This document shows, one piece after another, positions 17,562 to 26,253 of a stretch of 64,000 bases of DNA. Positions within the stretch are counted from its first letter, which is position 1. Each line of letters starts with the position of its first letter. Location of the stretch: contig JAVBKZ010000033.1 in the NCBI GenBank assembly GCA_031553755.1, positions 1 through 64,000 of the forward strand, read 5' to 3'. Source of the DNA: JAIRVZ01 sp031553755 (GTDB taxonomy: Bacteria > Bacteroidota > Bacteroidia > Bacteroidales > Azobacteroidaceae). Under the pieces are notes generated by a model. That model was given only the letters and a program-made list of their open reading frames with translations, searched no databases and was not told the DNA's origin. The translations under genes and the position numbers were made by a program.

Positions 17562-18527
17562 TTATTTCAATTTAAATTGTAATAGTGCGAAGTACAAAAT
17601 TTTTTGCCACACCGAAAAATCAAAATAATATTTACAACATATATCTTGAGTATAATTTTCAAATATCGCTCTTGCCTCATTTTTCTGATTTTCAGATAAT
17701 TTGGACTTGTGTTTAAACCATAAGATTCGCCGGCTAACCAATCCCAATACACGATGTTTTTGCATTTGTTTTACTTGCAAACTATCTTTTACAAAGTGCT
17801 TTTCGATTAATTTTTTGGTTTCATAATCCGTAATCAAATAATCAAAAGATTTCGCTGTAATCTTTTTTGTCACTTCTTTCGAATGTTGGCGATAAAAGTA
17901 TACCGCATCTGAGAAAGCGACGGAATTTGCATTTAATAAAAGCTCCCGCATATCGAACTCGTCTGCGCGAAGATGATTTATCTCTTTTCTGAATCGGGAA
18001 AGATTTTGAGACAATGTATATTTAATCAATGCTCCATTTGTTCCAATCTGAACATCAAAAATAGTATACATTACAGCTTCTTTTCCCGATAAAATCCTGT
18101 TTTTATCAAACTTTTTTAAGGGAAGGATATGCAACGGTTTTTCTTTTTGATTGTTTTTGAAAAAGTACATTTGTGGCAATACAATATCAGCGTTTGTAGT
18201 ATTTGCTCTTAGTAATATTTTCTCCAAGTAATCATTAATAATCAAATCGTCTGCGTCAACCGGAACAATCCAATTACCTTTGGCCATGCCAATAGCCATA
18301 TCTCTTGGCACTTTAGGTATTCCACTATTCGGAATGGTATAATATGAAATTCTTTTATCCAAAACAGCGTATTTTTCAATAATAGATAACGTATTGTCCG
18401 TAGAACCATCATTAACAATAATACATTCCCAATTTTGAAAAGTCTGAGCAAGAATATTTTGAAAGTATTCCTCCAAAAACTCTTCTCCATTATAAACGGG
18501 TGTTACTATTGAAACTTCAGGATTCAT
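17562..18527 (-). CDS. Family 2 glycosyltransferase
   Basis: A 321-residue GT-A enzyme: VSIVTPVYNGEEFLEEY start, IIVNDGSTDNT near residues 37-46, and a DxD site at D91-D93 (VPVDADDL). A substrate-recognition segment (NHLRADEFDMREL, about residue 208) follows. It sits between the KAS III genes and the SPASM gene inside the acyl/radical SAM module, so its donor may be the sugar built by that module. Confidence 0.9.
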   Translation of the reverse strand: MNPEVSIVTPVYNGEEFLEEYFQNILAQTFQNWECIIVNDGSTDNTLSIIEKYAVLDKRISYYTIPNSGIPKVPRDMAIGMAKGNWIVPVDADDLIINDYLEKILLRANTTNADIVLPQMYFFKNNQKEKPLHILPLKKFDKNRILSGKEAVMYTIFDVQIGTNGALIKYTLSQNLSRFRKEINHLRADEFDMRELLLNANSVAFSDAVYFYRQHSKEVTKKITAKSFDYLITDYETKKLIEKHFVKDSLQVKQMQKHRVLGLVSRRILWFKHKSKLSENQKNEARAIFENYTQDICCKYYFDFSVWQKILYFALLQFKLK

Positions 18528-18531
18528 AACA

Positions 18532-19590
18532 TCAAATTTCTACCAAATCAGAAACTACTATTTTATCTGTTTGAAAAGCCACAGTTCCCCAAGATAATCC
18601 GACACCGAAACCACATCCGATTAAGCTTAATTTTTCTTTTTCAAGTTTTTCTTTTAATTCGGTTACCATAGTCAACGGAATAGATGCAGAACTTGTATTT
18701 CCAAAGTTTTTCAATGAATAGGGCACTTTTTCTTCCGGTAATTTTAGTTTTTTTCGTATTTTTTCATTCATAAATTTATTTGCCTGATGAAATACAAAAT
18801 AGTCAACATTACTCAAATCAAGATGAAAATAGTCTGATAGTTTTCGAATAGATTCAGGTGCTTTCGAAATTCCAAAAGCGAATACATCCATGCCATTTAA
18901 AACAACATGTGTTCTGTTGCGTTTAATGCCGGGCTCTATTTCTTCCATTTCAAAAGATTTTTCCGAATATGGATTTCTACCTCTACCGTCAGGAACAATA
19001 ATAGCATCAAAACCACTACCATCTGTAGAAAAATGAAAATAAAAGGCATCTTCACTTTTTCCTGTAAATTCTATTGCAGTGACAGTACCTGCTTCTCCAA
19101 AAAGGGGATAAGTACTTTTATCTTCTTTAGAAGAACGTCCACTTGAAACATCACCGCACAATAACAATGCCTTTTTTATGTTCCCGGTTCTTAACAATGA
19201 AACAGCAACACTTAAACCATAGACCCATCCGGAACAACCTAACGTGATGTCTAAAGTATGGCATTCTTGACTCAACCTTAAACGATCTTGAAGAATACAT
19301 GAGGTGGCTGGCAAAATATGATCGGCTGTCTGCGACACAAAAATCAATAGTCCAACATCTTCTTTCGCCCATTTTAAATCAGCAATTAATTTTTCTCCTG
19401 CTTCACAGCAAAGATCAGAAACAGTATGTTTTTCTGTCACGCGTCTCCGCTCAACGCCGGTGCCGGTCATAAATTTTTCTGCTTCTTCTTCCGATTCAAA
19501 TAATGTAAGGGTACGATTTTCCTCATTTTCTTTTGGAACACAAGCCGAAAATCCTACTATTTTTATATTTTTTATTTCGAGAAAAGCCAT
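18532..19590 (-). CDS. 3-oxoacyl-ACP synthase III family protein (copy 1)
   Basis: A 352-residue thiolase-fold enzyme. The catalytic triad of the KAS III family is complete: C119 (TLGCSGW), H268 (VFHQANKF) and N298 (FGNTSS). KAS III enzymes condense an acyl-CoA with malonyl-ACP, or transfer acyl groups to sugars and other alcohols or amines. It is a paralogue of the next gene upstream (only one base between them) and distinct from the housekeeping FabH at 49495. With the adjacent ACP gene it forms a dedicated acyl-building unit in the glycan locus. Confidence 0.88.
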   Translation of the reverse strand: MAFLEIKNIKIVGFSACVPKENEENRTLTLFESEEEAEKFMTGTGVERRRVTEKHTVSDLCCEAGEKLIADLKWAKEDVGLLIFVSQTADHILPATSCILQDRLRLSQECHTLDITLGCSGWVYGLSVAVSLLRTGNIKKALLLCGDVSSGRSSKEDKSTYPLFGEAGTVTAIEFTGKSEDAFYFHFSTDGSGFDAIIVPDGRGRNPYSEKSFEMEEIEPGIKRNRTHVVLNGMDVFAFGISKAPESIRKLSDYFHLDLSNVDYFVFHQANKFMNEKIRKKLKLPEEKVPYSLKNFGNTSSASIPLTMVTELKEKLEKEKLSLIGCGFGVGLSWGTVAFQTDKIVVSDLVEI

Positions 19591-19591
19591 G

Positions 19592-20647
19592 TTAAATTTC
19601 TATAAGGTCTGTACAAGTGATAGTATTTGTTTCAAACATTACACTACCCCATGACAAACCGGTTCCAAAGCCACAAGTTACAAACCTTATTTTTTCCTTT
19701 TGTAATTTATCTTTTAATTCCGTAAACATTGTTAATGGAATAGATGCACCTACCGTATTTCCAAAACGCTTTAAGGATGATGGTATTTTAAATATTGAAA
19801 CATTTATTTTTTTTGCTATCTGCTCATTTAATTGCTTGTTTGCTTGATGAAAAACAAAAAAATCCACAGTATTTTTGTCAATGTTATAATGTGTAAGTAA
19901 TTGATCAATGCTTTCCGGTGCTTTCGATATACCAAATGAAAAAACGTCCATTCCGTTCATCCTCATGTGTAAACCATTTTGAGCTATTCCTGCATCGTTC
20001 AGTTTTATTTCTAAGGATTTTTCTGTTGCAGGATTTCTCAACCCTCCATCGGGAATGATAATATCTTCATAACCAGCACCGTTTGTTGAAGTATAAAATT
20101 TAAATCCCTCTTCGTATTCATCATATTCGAGCGCGATGGCGCAAACCGCATCTCCAAACAGGTATGATATTTTATCAAAAGGAGAACAATGTGTGGACAA
20201 CGTATCTCCGATAAGTAAAATCCCTTTTTTCATTTGCCCTGTAGACAATAAAGATGCAATCACGCTCAATCCGTTAGTCCACGCAGAACAACCCGAAGCA
20301 ATATCCAATGTAAAGCATTCTTCTTTAAGATTTAATTTATTTTGTAAGATACAGGATGTTGCAGGTAAAGTGTAATCGGGTGTTTGTGTAGCCAAAATAA
20401 GAGAATCAATATCAAGTTTGTTCCATCCTAATTCTTTTATCAATGACTCAGCTGCATTCAAGCATAAGTCGGAAGTGCAAATGCCACTATCACCGACAAT
20501 TCTCCGTTCTTCAATACCAGTTGATGCGATCAATCTTTTGGATTCTTCTTCATTCAAAAAAGTAAGATCTGCATTTTTTTTTACATTTTTTGGAACACAG
20601 GTTGATATGCCTGCTATTTTGACATTTTTTACCTCTAAAAAGGCCAT
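19592..20647 (-). CDS. 3-oxoacyl-ACP synthase III family protein (copy 2)
   Basis: A 351-residue KAS III with catalytic C120 (ASGCSAW), H268 (VFHQANKQ) and N297 (FGNTVG). It shares long blocks with its downstream neighbour (for example MAFLE, LPATSCILQ, NGMDVF.FGISKAPES), showing tandem duplication followed by divergence. It lies two bases after the ACP gene. One copy may condense while the other transfers or selects a different chain; the sequence does not decide this. Confidence 0.88.
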   Translation of the reverse strand: MAFLEVKNVKIAGISTCVPKNVKKNADLTFLNEEESKRLIASTGIEERRIVGDSGICTSDLCLNAAESLIKELGWNKLDIDSLILATQTPDYTLPATSCILQNKLNLKEECFTLDIASGCSAWTNGLSVIASLLSTGQMKKGILLIGDTLSTHCSPFDKISYLFGDAVCAIALEYDEYEEGFKFYTSTNGAGYEDIIIPDGGLRNPATEKSLEIKLNDAGIAQNGLHMRMNGMDVFSFGISKAPESIDQLLTHYNIDKNTVDFFVFHQANKQLNEQIAKKINVSIFKIPSSLKRFGNTVGASIPLTMFTELKDKLQKEKIRFVTCGFGTGLSWGSVMFETNTITCTDLIEI

Positions 20648-20649
20648 AT

Positions 20650-20880
20650 TTACACCCTTGATTTTACGATATTAAATAAATCTTCAATGGTAACAGACGA
20701 TCTGATATCGCATCCTTTAATTTTTACATTGTAGGTTTCATCTACCATCGCAATGATATTTAAGGCCATTAGAGAAGACCATTCTGCTAATTCGTGAAAT
20801 TTAGTTTCTTCCATAAAAAGGCTGTTGTCTGTATCATCAAACTGATCCGCAAAATTTTGAATAAATTCTAGTAATTCCAT
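20650..20880 (-). CDS. Acyl carrier protein
   Basis: A 76-residue acidic four-helix carrier protein. The phosphopantetheine attachment serine is in EWSSLMAL (S36, in the position of the family's DSL motif), followed by the helix NIIAMVDETYNVKI. It carries acyl intermediates as a thioester in the cytoplasm. It is packed between two KAS III genes downstream and a GT2-GNAT gene upstream with 2-base gaps, so it probably serves a dedicated acyl pathway rather than general fatty acid synthesis. Confidence 0.88.
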   Translation of the reverse strand: MELLEFIQNFADQFDDTDNSLFMEETKFHELAEWSSLMALNIIAMVDETYNVKIKGCDIRSSVTIEDLFNIVKSRV

Positions 20881-20882
20881 AT

Positions 20883-22127
20883 TTATGATAATAATCTTGT
20901 TAAATATTTTCTTTGATGAAGATAGTTTTCAATATCTATTTTATATAACTGATTTTCAATATTATCTTGATTAGGAGCTAACACATACCCCAACATTTTA
21001 TTAAATTCAATCGCTTTTTTATTCATTTTAAGAACATGTATTGTTCCTACATTAAAACAAAGCACTTCTGCTCCAAAATCTAATGCACACAGAGATGCCC
21101 GCAAAGCAATATCTGAATTTAAATATTTTTCATTAGCAATGAATAAGCCTCCTTCTGCTGTTTTATTAATATAATCAATATTCTTTGTATTTATCAATCC
21201 TATCTCAATCCCTTCATACTCAATAATAAAATAATAATTATTAGGATTATTGATGCTTTTAAACCATTGCTGTTGCATTTCGAGGGTGATATATTCCCGA
21301 TATTCCATGTATTGAGAAATAACGGGTTCATTGCGCCATTGGCGAACCATTTCTATTTTTTCGTCTGTCAATGGAGTTAATTTAACTTCATATTTTTCTA
21401 ACGCAATATTGATTGTTTTTTGTATAATATAAAGTGGTTTACTTTGTTCTTTTTTTTGGGAAAATAACAAGGAATATGCCAACTTTACTAATTTAGAGAA
21501 TGTATATCCTGTTTTTTTTCTTGTAGAGGCACAATCAACCACATCAATCGTTGTCAGCGTAAAGTTATTCAAAAAATCCAATACGGAAAATGCTTTTTTT
21601 CCATAATTTTCTCGATAATGTTTAATTACGTTTTGGTCGTAAACCGCATAATTCGCAATTGCCGGATCTGTTTTTATTCCTAATTTTAATGATAAAACCT
21701 GATGAAAACTCCATGATAGAAATTGTCTCCAAAGATTATCTTTCCGTTGTATCCGCCGGGCCATCACAATGTCGTACCCTTCTCGCGATTTCTTCAAAAG
21801 TTCAGCAATGGCATCAGGATCGTCTTGCAGATCGCAATCCATAATAATGATTTTCTCCCCGAGAGCATATTTTAATCCGGCAGAAATCGCCGCGTGTTGC
21901 CCCACATTCTTGGATAGATTTATTCCTTTTATACGTTTGTCTTTCGAACATAATTGTTCTATCTTCTCCCAAGAATTGTCAGGAGATGCATCATTTACGA
22001 GGATAATTTCATAGTCGGAAGTTATAGAAGAAAGATTTTTCTTTATCTCAAAAACCAATTTTTCAATACAATTTTCGGCTTTATAAACAGGAGTGACAAC
22101 AGAAATATGTAGATTGAGATAATTCAT
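20883..22127 (-). CDS. Fusion of family 2 glycosyltransferase and GNAT acyltransferase
   Basis: A 414-residue two-domain protein. Residues about 5-235 are a dolichyl-phosphate-mannose-synthase-like GT2 (SVVTPVYKAENCIEKLV; LVNDASPDNSW; MDCDLQDDP), without the usual C-terminal membrane helices. Residues about 255-400 are a GNAT domain resembling the PseH type (VRQWRNEPVISQYMEYREYI; FNKMLGYV near the end), a group that N-acylates 4-amino sugars. The order suggests that one protein both acylates and transfers an amino sugar. It is the first gene after the promoter at 22173 and precedes the ACP gene by 2 bases. Confidence 0.85.
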   Translation of the reverse strand: MNYLNLHISVVTPVYKAENCIEKLVFEIKKNLSSITSDYEIILVNDASPDNSWEKIEQLCSKDKRIKGINLSKNVGQHAAISAGLKYALGEKIIIMDCDLQDDPDAIAELLKKSREGYDIVMARRIQRKDNLWRQFLSWSFHQVLSLKLGIKTDPAIANYAVYDQNVIKHYRENYGKKAFSVLDFLNNFTLTTIDVVDCASTRKKTGYTFSKLVKLAYSLLFSQKKEQSKPLYIIQKTINIALEKYEVKLTPLTDEKIEMVRQWRNEPVISQYMEYREYITLEMQQQWFKSINNPNNYYFIIEYEGIEIGLINTKNIDYINKTAEGGLFIANEKYLNSDIALRASLCALDFGAEVLCFNVGTIHVLKMNKKAIEFNKMLGYVLAPNQDNIENQLYKIDIENYLHQRKYLTRLLS

Positions 22128-22172
22128 GATATGAGGACTTCGGATGGTAATAATGTACTTATAACCGCACTA

Positions 22173-22206
22173 CAAAGGTAGTTATTTTTGTAATATTTTC
22201 CTCAAA
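22173..22206 (-). promoter_or_regulatory. Bacteroidota-type promoter for the acyl/radical SAM module
   Basis: Read on the minus strand: TTTG (22206-22203), a 22-base spacer, then TACCTTTG (22180-22173), matching the -33/-7 consensus of the Bacteroidota primary sigma factor with a slightly long spacer. It is about 46 bases before the ATG at 22127 and overlaps the end of the upstream gene. It would drive the GT2-GNAT, ACP, KAS III and later genes separately from the rest of the locus. Confidence 0.55.
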
Positions 22207-23234
22207 TTCGAAAGTATTTTCTTCGATAAAGAACTTAGGCTTTTGTTCTCAAAAGAAACATTGTAAATCATATTGGCATCTGGAGTCCAATTCTTTTTAT
22301 AGCTTTCTTCTCCCCTCAATTGGTCTATTTCTTTTAATTCTCGATTTAATGCATCTTCCACACAAAACAAAAGAGACAAAGTTCCGGGTGAATAATTTAA
22401 AAATTCAGGATTCATTATCGGCATATATAACATCAGCGAATTTTTAAACAAAAAACTAAGTTGCCATGAAACAATATTTTCTCCTGCTTTGATTTGATAG
22501 ATAATCAAAACACCTGACTCCATTCCTTTTTTTATTAGTAATTGATGGAATTTGGGCGCTTTATAAGCATTGGGCCATCTTTCCGAATGTAATTTCAACA
22601 TTGAAGATATATTCTCCTTTATTTCATTATCTTTACTAAGATTGTCGCAAATAGAATATGAAACCTCATATTCCGATTCAAGATTTGATTTTCTTCGTTG
22701 ATAACTTTTTCTATTGTTCTTACTTAAGGATTGAATATATGAATCTATTGAATCGAATCCGGATAAATCAATGCGAGGGCATGGCTCTTCAAATAAGACC
22801 TGAAAATTATCGGGAATAAATCCGGAATGAATTCCATCGAAAACAATAGAATCAAAATCTTTCAAATAAGAAAGTAACTTCACGTAAAAAGATTGGATTT
22901 CCTCTGAACTTACTTCTTTTGAAAAAATCGGATCATGATAATCAAAATCCGAATATCCCATCGGAACTATCATTTTTTGAAATGCATTTTTCCAATTTCT
23001 TTTCCATCTAACTAAAGGGAAAACAACTTGAATATCATCGTGTGTTCCCCAAATAAACAAGGGTTCTAACTTTCTCAAAGGACGATAAGTTTCTACCCAA
23101 GCTTCAACCAAAGCCGGATGAAAAAACACATGGGCATTGGGACTTTTATCCAATACTTCCATCCATTTTTTCTTATTTTTTTCAGAAAAAATGATGTTCC
23201 AATCTTTGATGATTTCGATATTCCAATTATTCAT
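22182..23234 (-). CDS. GNAT-family acyltransferase (CelD/FemAB-like)
   Basis: A 350-residue protein of the CelD/BcsL (Acetyltransf_6) type: an N-terminal part with VFFHPALVEAWVETYRPL, and a C-terminal GNAT fold with NRKSYQRRKSNLE, a substrate loop (HSERWPNAYKAP) and LRGEESYKKNW, which is the usual late motif. Such proteins in polysaccharide loci are thought to N-acylate sugars. Its start overlaps the stop of the PIG-L gene (ATGA). Together with the deacetylase it may swap an N-acetyl group for another acyl group; that is inference. Confidence 0.8.
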   Translation of the reverse strand: MNNWNIEIIKDWNIIFSEKNKKKWMEVLDKSPNAHVFFHPALVEAWVETYRPLRKLEPLFIWGTHDDIQVVFPLVRWKRNWKNAFQKMIVPMGYSDFDYHDPIFSKEVSSEEIQSFYVKLLSYLKDFDSIVFDGIHSGFIPDNFQVLFEEPCPRIDLSGFDSIDSYIQSLSKNNRKSYQRRKSNLESEYEVSYSICDNLSKDNEIKENISSMLKLHSERWPNAYKAPKFHQLLIKKGMESGVLIIYQIKAGENIVSWQLSFLFKNSLMLYMPIMNPEFLNYSPGTLSLLFCVEDALNRELKEIDQLRGEESYKKNWTPDANMIYNVSFENKSLSSLSKKILSNLRKILQK

Positions 23235-23947
23235 TTTGCTTCAAAAAATAATTCTTTATTCCAACTGTTTGCATACAAAAATTCTTTGGGCAAAACTCCG
23301 GAATAAGGTTGTCCGAAAGATGTTTTTTTCTCCAAATAAATATTGATTGCCCGTTTTTTATTTTGATAATCAGTTTCGTTCATTGATAATGTTCTTGCTT
23401 TTTTCCATTGAACTTGGTTGAACTTTGAATATGGCATACTGAACCAAAACCAAACGCAATAATAATATAATTTTATCTTTTTCTTATTGCCATTTGTCCA
23501 ATTAAAAACTATTTTTTCTGTTGCTTCGTGATCAGACCATCCTTCCAGATAATGAGGAACAAAGATTACATCAGGATTTATATTTTCAATTAGTTCAAAT
23601 AACTTTTGTGTATCAGAATTCCTGATATTGCCGTCTTCCATATCTGCCCAATACAAATCATGTTTCAAAAGAGATGCGGCTTGTATCGCCATTTCTTCTC
23701 TTGCTGAAGTAATCTCATCTTTATCCCATTTCTGTAATGAATTTTCGCCACGAGTTAAAATAATTACAGAAACTTTTTTTTGTTGATTGATAAGCTGTTG
23801 TATCAATCCGGCACTACCAAATACTTCGTCATCAGGATGAGGGGCAACAATCAATACATTGTTTCCTTCAACATCTATTTTCTTTCCTAAAATAAAAGCA
23901 AGTAATCGGATGATATGTATGCGGATATGCCTGTAAAGTGATTTCAT
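23231..23947 (-). CDS. PIG-L (LmbE-like) family N-deacetylase
   Basis: A 238-residue zinc hydrolase. The metal motif PHPDDE (residues 36-41) and the later histidine in GWSDHEATEKI give the expected His-Asp-His zinc site. The family removes acetyl from N-acetylglucosamine-type sugars on lipids or small molecules. The overlap with the CelD-like acyltransferase gene suggests a deacetylation-reacylation pair acting on a 2-acetamido sugar. Confidence 0.85.
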   Translation of the reverse strand: MKSLYRHIRIHIIRLLAFILGKKIDVEGNNVLIVAPHPDDEVFGSAGLIQQLINQQKKVSVIILTRGENSLQKWDKDEITSAREEMAIQAASLLKHDLYWADMEDGNIRNSDTQKLFELIENINPDVIFVPHYLEGWSDHEATEKIVFNWTNGNKKKIKLYYYCVWFWFSMPYSKFNQVQWKKARTLSMNETDYQNKKRAINIYLEKKTSFGQPYSGVLPKEFLYANSWNKELFFEAK

Positions 23948-23953
23948 TACTAA

Positions 23954-25078
23954 TTACAAATATTTTTCATAAAACCGAATATATTCTTTCGCTGTTTTTT
24001 TCCAAGAAAACTGTCGGGCATAATCCAATAATTCATCTTGAGTTCTTATTACAGCCTCACTTCCTGATTCAAAATCATGCATATACCGAGCCATCAGAGA
24101 TAAATCATCCGGGTCTGTATAAAAAGCCATTTTTCCACCCACTTCTTCCAATGAAGAATTTCGACAAGTTACAACAGGCGTTCCACAAGCCATTGACTCC
24201 AAGATGGGAAGCCCAAAACCTTCGTATTTTGAAGGGAAAAAAGACGCGGACGCGCCGGAATACACGATTCTTAATTCATCTTCCGAAAGATGTTTCAGGA
24301 AATGAACTCGCCTTGAATCCACTAAATCTGCAAATTCCGCAGTAGTTTCGACCGGAGGATTTCCCCAAACCAATACCAAATCATAGTTTCCTCTCGAATC
24401 GACATATTTACGGAAAGCTCTCAACAAAGAAATTGTATTTTTTCGTCCGATATCACAGGAAACCATTGTAAAATAAGGAGATTGTATCTTGAATTTTGTT
24501 CTTAATCCATCAATATTAATTTGCGACTCCGGAAAAAAAAGTTCGGAAGAAACACCCCAATGAGCAACTGTTACTTTATCTTCCGGAACGTTCATGTATT
24601 CTACAATATCTTTTTTAGAAGAATGCGAACACGTAATAATTCCTTTACATGATTTTGCTAAACACGGATAATTTTCCCGGGCAAAATCATGCCCTAAAAA
24701 TGATTCCGGGTAAGAAAAAAACATCGCGTCATGAATTGTCAGAAGCGTTTTATTCGGTTTTGCCGTAGCCGCGTAATTATGAGGAATATGATATAAATCG
24801 TAATTCGAAAAAAATTCTTTCAGATACAATCTTGCATTCCAATTAATATATTTACTTGATGCCGGTAGAGGAAAATGCAATACCGAAAATGGTAAATTAT
24901 ATTGTTCTATAGCATGCGAATTCGAACCATGAAAAAATAATTGAATTTTGAAAGGCAATTCATTTTTCAATTTTCCCAATGCCGTTAATAAATCCAACGT
25001 AGTACGTCCAATGCCGGGCAAATGAGTTTTTCCCCTGCGCGGAACGATTGAATTAACATCTATGAGTATTTTTTTCAT
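23954..25078 (-). CDS. Family 4 glycosyltransferase (GT-B)
   Basis: About 374 residues. N-terminal: PGIGRTTLDLLTAL, an acceptor-domain glycine loop. C-terminal: YEGFGLPILESMACGTPVVT, the EX7E donor element of the WbaZ/mannosyltransferase-like GT4 group. I start it at the ATG at 25078, which overlaps the previous gene's stop as ATGA; an ATG five codons upstream is possible but lies deeper in that gene. Confidence 0.88.
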   Translation of the reverse strand: MKKILIDVNSIVPRRGKTHLPGIGRTTLDLLTALGKLKNELPFKIQLFFHGSNSHAIEQYNLPFSVLHFPLPASSKYINWNARLYLKEFFSNYDLYHIPHNYAATAKPNKTLLTIHDAMFFSYPESFLGHDFARENYPCLAKSCKGIITCSHSSKKDIVEYMNVPEDKVTVAHWGVSSELFFPESQINIDGLRTKFKIQSPYFTMVSCDIGRKNTISLLRAFRKYVDSRGNYDLVLVWGNPPVETTAEFADLVDSRRVHFLKHLSEDELRIVYSGASASFFPSKYEGFGLPILESMACGTPVVTCRNSSLEEVGGKMAFYTDPDDLSLMARYMHDFESGSEAVIRTQDELLDYARQFSWKKTAKEYIRFYEKYL

Positions 25079-26253
25079 AAAACCTGTTCCCATAAATCTA
25101 CCACATTTTTTACTGAATATCTTTTGATATCTTCTTGAGCTTTTTTCGACATTTCAATTAACAATCGCGGATTATCCATTAATTCGCAAAGTTTTTTGCT
25201 GTATTCTTTCGTGTCGAACGGAGAGACTAAAATTCCGGACAGATTATTATCTATTATATCACAAAATGCTCCGGAAGCATTAAAAGCAATAGGAACTGTC
25301 CCAAATTGCATCGCTTCCGTGAGAACCATCCCCCATCCTTCGTAGTTGGATGTCATACATAAAATGCTTGCGGATTGATAATAATCAGTGGGATTTCGGA
25401 ATCCTTCAAATTTTATTCTCTCTGCTTTCGAAGCCTTTTTTTTCAAGGATTCAACATAAGTTTGATTTCCTTCTCCCAATATGATTAATTCCCAGTCGGG
25501 ATAGCGCTTGTAAATCTGATTCCATATTTCAATAAGGCGATCTACTCTCTTATTTTGAACCAACAATCCTACATATAATAGTTGTTTCTTCTTTTCGTTA
25601 GTTACAGAAAGATCTTCGTAAGAATTAGGATTGGGTATAGAGATGTATTTTGATTCGTAACCGGGAAAAATATCCGTCAAGTCTTTATAGTAGTTTTCAG
25701 ATAACATGCATACAACATCAGTTTTCGGCAATAAATTTCTGAAATGTCTTATACGAGACTTTTTGAAATTGTACTTAATCTTAGGATACAATAGAATTCT
25801 GGCAATCCGTTTACATTTTTCTATCAACGAATCGTTTCGTAAGGGATAAATTTCATTCCATAAATGCTGATAAGCAACCCAAGGCGGTTGATGTAGCACT
25901 GAAATTACTTTTACATCATTACCTCCTTTATTGAGATATAACTCGGAATCACTAAAATTTCCGGATTGATTTATCACAATATCAATTTGTTTTTCTTTCA
26001 GAAAAGAATGATAAAAATCTATGTTTTCAGCCGATAGAAGATTTTTTGACGGATAATAAATTAGAGGTACAGGATAATTATATTCATGTTTAACTGTGAT
26101 TCCTGATTCATATATGAGGTAATAAACATTATATCCTCTTTTCAGAAGCTCTACTGTCAACAAATGAGTAACTCTTCCAATTCCTCCTCGTTCCGGATGA
26201 AAGGGTGTTATATAAGTGAAAACTATATTTCTCTTAGATTCCTCCACTTTCAA
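25075..26253 (-). CDS. Family 4 glycosyltransferase (GT-B), non-ATG start
   Basis: About 390 residues with GGIGRVTHLL (acceptor domain), LLYVGLLVQNKRVDRLIEIW (donor domain start) and YEGWGMVLTEAMQFGT (donor binding). There is no ATG near the N-terminus; translation must start at TTG 26253 or GTG 26247, both inside the 3' end of glf, or at another non-ATG codon. Tight coupling to glf suggests a galactofuranosyltransferase, but the sequence alone does not prove this. Confidence 0.85.
   Translation of the reverse strand: MKVEESKRNIVFTYITPFHPERGGIGRVTHLLTVELLKRGYNVYYLIYESGITVKHEYNYPVPLIYYPSKNLLSAENIDFYHSFLKEKQIDIVINQSGNFSDSELYLNKGGNDVKVISVLHQPPWVAYQHLWNEIYPLRNDSLIEKCKRIARILLYPKIKYNFKKSRIRHFRNLLPKTDVVCMLSENYYKDLTDIFPGYESKYISIPNPNSYEDLSVTNEKKKQLLYVGLLVQNKRVDRLIEIWNQIYKRYPDWELIILGEGNQTYVESLKKKASKAERIKFEGFRNPTDYYQSASILCMTSNYEGWGMVLTEAMQFGTVPIAFNASGAFCDIIDNNLSGILVSPFDTKEYSKKLCELMDNPRLLIEMSKKAQEDIKRYSVKNVVDLWEQVL

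Noticed and set aside
18532..20647. Assigning the KAS III pair to flexirubin or aryl-polyene synthesis
   Set aside because: No KAS I/II-type, dehydratase or ammonia-lyase genes lie nearby; every other neighbour is a glycan or radical SAM gene.
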